A stretch of 64,000 nucleotides of DNA, from NCBI RefSeq assembly GCF_029784155.1, contig NC_073691.1, positions 20,426,006 to 20,490,005 on the forward strand. The letters are read 5' to 3'. The DNA comes from Uranotaenia lowii (lineage: Eukaryota > Arthropoda > Insecta > Diptera > Culicidae). Positions 59,600 to 64,000 of this stretch are shown here, in pieces. The first letter of the stretch is position 1. Each line of letters begins with the position of its first letter. Both the position numbers and the translations under genes were made by a program. Below the pieces are notes generated by a model that saw nothing but the letters and a program-made list of their open reading frames with translations, was not told the origin of the DNA and made no database searches.

Positions 59600-62352
59600 T
59601 AGGGTTGCCATCCGTCCCGCAAAAGCGGGACATGTTCCGCTTTTTTTCTTGGAAAACTTTTACAAAATCAACTGACTTATACTGGAACAATCAAACTTTA
59701 GTCTCAATTTGGATTCTGTAAGAATCAAAAAAATCTCTCAATTACGTCTTTTTCTCAAAATAAGCAGCATTTTTCATACTTTACATAAGACAATACTGAA
59801 TAACTCTAAAGCTCTTAGCATTACAGTAAGGTTCTGATTCAGTTTAGTGTTCTTGGAGCACGTTTAACCAATGTATGAAGAAAGTATAGCTTCAGTTGCT
59901 TCCAAATAATTATAAAGTATTAGAATTATAGAGATTAATTTTTTAGCCGGAATCTTAGTTAAATTGCTTCATTTTATACACCACATAGACTAAAATTTCT
60001 AAAGTATATAAAGATAGAGTTATTTTAGTTTTAGAATTTTTAAACAAACTGATTTTTGTACATATAACACAAAGATTTTTTACGGAGAGAGTAAGCCATG
60101 ACTTTTGGTCGACGCACGCGTTTTTTTTTCGTTGTGAAATTTCCTAAAATTATTTCGAAAATTGGATTTAAGATTGGTTGAATTAGAAAAGTTTAATTGT
60201 TGTGCGTGAAAGTAAGAAGCAAAGTGATTTTTTTCATTTACATATTATGGGAATTTTAAACGCAGAAGTGAAAAAGTGCAAAGCATTCAATCGACAGAAT
60301 TGCTGGGCTAGCACTACGCCCTATTCGGACCAACCCAGATTTTTTCACCAGCCGAGCGATGCATTGGGGATGAGTTGTCCAGTTTAAGTTTAAGATAAGT
60401 AACATGTTTTCATTATTTTCATCTCTTTCACATATAATCCTCAAGGAGCTTTTTGTTTAATTTAAGAAAATTGAAAAGAATTTCAAGTGATTTTATTCAA
60501 TGGGCACTGTTACTACGCGCTTCGCTACAAAACAAAGTTGGATTGCATAAAGACGGCGATCTGGAAAAAAGAATCTCAATCATGCTTTAGGATGAGTATT
60601 TGGTCTCTTAACTCGTTTCATTCTCTGTTTTTCGCGAATATAGAATTATATTTTATAAAATTTAGTGATGTTTGTGGAATTTAAATCAGCCGTATTCATC
60701 AACAAGCCACGATTCTAAATTAACATAGAACACCAGGGGATCTTTCATCGACAAAAAAGTTGTGTAGGAGATTTCTACGCAAAAAAAAACTTTAGAAGCC
60801 GTGATTTCCTATGGATTTTGATTGCATACAGTTAGGCGTTTGTCTACATGAAGCATATAATATTGTGTATGGGCCTTTATGGGACTTAACGTGATGAATA
60901 GGGTATGCCAAATTAATCACGTTAAGTTAACATCGTGCAATTTATTAAAGTTTCGGACATATAAATTTAAGTGATTCAATAATAAACTGTATATATATTT
61001 ACTCAAATTGAGGGAAAAAGAAAAAAAAATCGAAAATGTTTTTAAAAGTTTTGATTATTCAAAACATTGATTTGTACTCTTTGAGTATCAAAGGTCTTAA
61101 GACTTTAAAAATGTGAGGCAAAGGAGAGCAAAGAATCAAAGAGTTTTCAAAAACAATTTGCGAAAATTTGTGTCTGAATATTAAAATATAATTCATTTTA
61201 ATTTTAAGTTGCTTTCCATCTTTAAACAGTAAAGCCTTTTTGAAAACTCTTTGCTTCAACAGGGAAAAGAGCAAGTTTATCAAAGAAGAAATTTGGATGG
61301 TATTGATTTGCCTTCAATATTTTATTCTATCCATTTTATTGGACGTTTATCAAATGCCTCATAGAAATAGAAGTTTCCTTAGGAAATGTCTAGGAGCATA
61401 GGAGGTGTAGGAAAACCATGATCGCACCAATTACCAAAATTGATCCTGATCTCTACCTTTCACCAACTAACACAACTCCTTCCTTGGATACTTGAATATG
61501 GATTCGCAGACGTATAGACGGTTTTCATAGTTGATGATATTAGCTTATCTCTGGTTCTGACTATTTAAAAAAAAAATTTTTTTTGGAGTATGCAGGAGTG
61601 GGAGGTTGCTAGTTGAACTTAAAGAGTATCTAACTAACAATCCTTCCCTTTTCCCCATTGACTACTAGGACGTGGCCGGCGCCGTTATTAATCAGATAAA
61701 TCATATAAAAAAGGGAGAGCATCAGTTTTGTACAATGAGAATGGCTGCTTGTCCCAAGCACCATTCTTTTGGACTTTGTGCAAAATTGATGGCCTCGATA
61801 AATCACGGAGTAGCAACCATTGGCGACGTGGAACTTGTTCTGCTTAGCCACGCCAGCGATCATGGAATTTGAAATGTATAGTTTGAAATCTTATTTATTT
61901 TCTCTAAAATCGATTTAAAAAAAACCTGTAAATTAAGCATTTCGAGTTCAATGATTAAAGGTGGATGTAAGTAGTCAAACAAGCTAAGCTAAGCTAAGCT
62001 ATAACACAAAGATTTTTTACGCGGTATAAAATCCACCGTTTACATGCACAACTTGAAAGATTTACTCTCAAATAATGAGTTAATTCGCGAATACTGTGGG
62101 AAATAACGGTGTATAAGGCAAAAAACCGAGTAAATAAAAGTAATGTAAAAAAAATCTTAGCAAAATCAATCTGCGTTTAATAAAAAACCTTAGTGTATTT
62201 CTATAAACAGCTTTGGCTGATGGTAAACGTATAAGTTTAGCTACACAATTAAGCTTATTTAAGATTTTATTAAAAGTCCCGCGTTTTTCGGCAGTGTCCT
62301 GCTTTTTTTCGTGAAATGTCCTGTTTTTTTCTGAAAAGATCTAGCAAGTCTA
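59600..62352. mobile_element. hAT-like non-autonomous element, 2.75 kb, 8-bp target duplication
   Basis: The element starts TAGGGTTGCCA and ends with the complement of TAGACTTGCTA, with perfect 8-bp CCATATAG on both sides (59592-59599 and 62353-62360). TAG...CTA ends and the 8-bp duplication suggest a hAT-type origin. Subterminal sequences repeat a GTCCCGC/GTCCTGCTTTTTTTC phrase: a GTCCCGCAAAAGCGGGAC hairpin at about 59613-59630, one near 59634, and three near 62276-62330. The interior is AT-rich; a short open patch at 61630-61872 on either strand and a (GCTAA)4 run near 61985 have no recognisable function. ACAAAGATTTTTTACG occurs at both about 60070 and 62006, hinting at an internal duplication. 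Confidence 0.65.
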
Positions 62353-62360
62353 CCATATAG

Positions 62361-62929
62361 GCATTTTTCAACAGCAATATACCTTTAAATGGGGTAAATT
62401 CGGACACAAACGGGATAAAACTGTTGTGATTCAAATATTAAGGAATCAACTCATAATTTGTTTATTCTTTCTGGACCAATAAGCTCCTTGATTTAAAGCA
62501 GGGCTGAGCAGCCTTTTGAACCAACAGGTCAACTTAAATTTGAAATCTTGTCGGCGGGCTGCACTTTGATTTTTTTTTAATAATTAGCAGAGCTTCGCGT
62601 CATTTTTTATATCTACAAATTTTTGGCGAAAACAGATCTGAAAATGGAAAAATAAAATGAATTCACGTGGAGGAATTCAATACCCGATATTGAAAAGGTA
62701 CATCACTATTTTTTTTTTGACATTTTTTAAATTTTCTCAATATTTTTAATAGAACATACTTCTTACAAGATTCTTCATCACTTCCATTTTTTTGAAGAAA
62801 TTAGCTCAAGGACCTTTCGCTCATCCTCTCCACCAAACAGCTCGATTGACCTGTCTAGCGTGGGGCAATAGACTAACTAGCAGGAAAAAATAATAATAAT
62901 AATATTTAAATAAAAACATTTTTTTAGAG
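62361..62929. other. AT-rich DNA, no gene
   Basis: A GGGGTAAATTCGGACACAAA phrase near 62391 recalls the termini of the TA-flanked elements but has no partner. An (AAT)n run lies near 62891. Nothing else is seen. Confidence 0.3.
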
Positions 62930-64000
62930 TGATTCAGTTTCGTGACGTCACAACGCGCCATTTTTTTTAAACACGGTTTTGCGAAGCGTTGTGACGTCAC
63001 GAATTTTTATGGTCAGGTGAAAATGAAATAAATCAAGGTATAATCTGAAAATTATGCTTAATTTACTAAAAATGCAGAGAAACTCAACATGTGCTTTGGT
63101 GATTAAATCGATCCATCTATTCGTATTAAACTAAGTGCATTTAATCTAAAAGGCCCATATAAGCAGATAAGGTTTGCAGCACTGCGCACATCGATTTTAT
63201 TCGAAATTTATTTGTGCGATGATGTGAACAGTATTGAGAAAAAAAACTAAGACTAGGAAAACATTATTTGTTAAAGCGTTGAAATATGTTTCTGTATCTT
63301 ATTAATATTAAGTTGCAAAGGAAAGATAATTTCAAAAGACATCGATCTTTTAAAATTTAGATAATGGACAGTAGAGTGCCTATATCAGCCGACTTATGAA
63401 AATCTTATTAGTTGCTAGCTAAAATTGATCCTAGGCCTATCACAAAGTCTAATGCTAAATTTGGGGGATCAGACCACGGAAATAGATGGCGACAAGAGTC
63501 TTAAATTTGGATGGAATTATGAGAAATTTTGTTTGGAAGGAACATTAAAACCCAGTTTTGTACCAATTTCTGAAGTCCATATAGACTGATTGGTTTTCAT
63601 TCAAGTCATTCACAAAGCTTTCATTATGACAAATAGTTTATTCCAAGGTCCCATACCAATAAGGTTTATGGTAAAAAAAAAGATATTGAGTTTCAAAAAA
63701 TAAATGAATGATTATTAATCCACGCTTAAAAATATACCCGTTTTGAAGCTTAATAACTGTTTTATATATAATAACACTTATTGTAATGCGTTCTTCAGAT
63801 GAAATATTGTCATAATTAAAGCTTTAAAACAGTAAAATTAAAGTAAAGATCAGTTGATAAAGACCGATACTATTGGTGCAAAACTGTTTGTTTTGTTCAT
63901 CCCAAACAAAATCCACATTTTTCCATACAAACTTCAAGTTTGTTGCACGACTGCTTTCCCTAGTATAATCTGGCGCTTATTTTGCATGGAATCCTGTGCT
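62930..64000. mobile_element. Partial inverted copy of the 23740-26435 element (runs off the window)
   Basis: Reading on the minus strand, this stretch matches 24960-26080 in order: two GTGACGTCAC cores at 62942-62951 and 62991-63000 correspond to 26050-26059 and 26001-26010, the AAGGCCCATATAAGCAGATA block at about 63150 corresponds to about 25830, and the diverged foldback arms follow from about 63400. It starts internally at about 62930, without the terminal TGACCCATTCCA, and is cut by the window end. Confidence 0.65.

Noticed and set aside
62391..62420. Terminus of another GGGGTAA-type TIR element
   Set aside because: Only one such phrase is present, and no inverted partner or TA-flanked end could be found.

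Overview
The window looks like repeat-dominated nuclear DNA from a dipteran insect, most likely a culicid mosquito. The evidence is short 52-69 bp GT-AG introns, AT-rich intergenic DNA, and a retroelement set typical of mosquito genomes: an RTE-like element, BEL/Pao, Jockey- and I-like fragments, Tc1/mariner and tRNA-derived SINEs. The species cannot be fixed from the sequence. Only two host protein genes are well supported, and most of the rest is mobile or tandemly repeated DNA.

Layout. From 1 to 15 kb lie two copies of a ~1.8 kb repeat in opposite orientation (about 1780-5310 and 12785-14655); the left copy is interrupted by a piggyBac-like foldback (3074-4871). Between them are a mariner end, a possible solo LTR, a TA-flanked TIR element (7590-8537), a SINE with target duplication (8839-9041), a second piggyBac-like foldback (9507-11663) and a dead reverse-transcriptase fragment (11948-12596). 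From 15.2 to 19.1 kb is complex unique DNA without a recognisable gene. From 19.1 to 21.7 kb is a 9-bp satellite with a higher-order period near 0.7 kb. From 22.9 to 26.5 kb is a nest: half of a piggyBac-like foldback, then a 300-bp (TA)n tract, then a 2.7 kb TIR element, then an older foldback. From 26.5 to 29.8 kb is unique DNA. A broken mariner transposase lies at 29.8-31.0 kb, and AT-rich DNA with dispersed repeats follows to 36 kb.

From 36.6 to 41.2 kb an internally inverted BEL/Pao retrotransposon is embedded in a second 9-bp satellite, followed by an I-like fragment (41.6 kb) and a third 9-bp array in the opposite orientation (43.8-44.7 kb). The two host genes lie in tandem on the + strand. 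One (45362-46362, 4 exons) encodes a secreted protein made only of the C-terminal domain of the 5'-nucleotidase/apyrase family. The other (47448-48023, 2 exons) encodes a small cysteine-rich protein with a signal peptide and a GPI-type tail, resembling Ly6/three-finger proteins. From 49 to 64 kb there is a self-nested hAT-like foldback with an 8-bp target duplication, LTR debris, a TA-flanked element with intron-like cargo, a nearly intact RTE-like retrotransposon with a 14-bp target duplication inside another TA-flanked element, a second hAT-like element, and a partial inverted copy of the 23.7-26.4 kb element.

The pattern most worth following is that many of the unrelated non-coding TIR elements carry several internal copies of a short, GC-richer motif, usually their own terminal or subterminal sequence (for example GTGACGTCAC, GGGGTAAGTGTGGACG, AACTTTGATCA). 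No complete, obviously active DNA transposase is present in the window.
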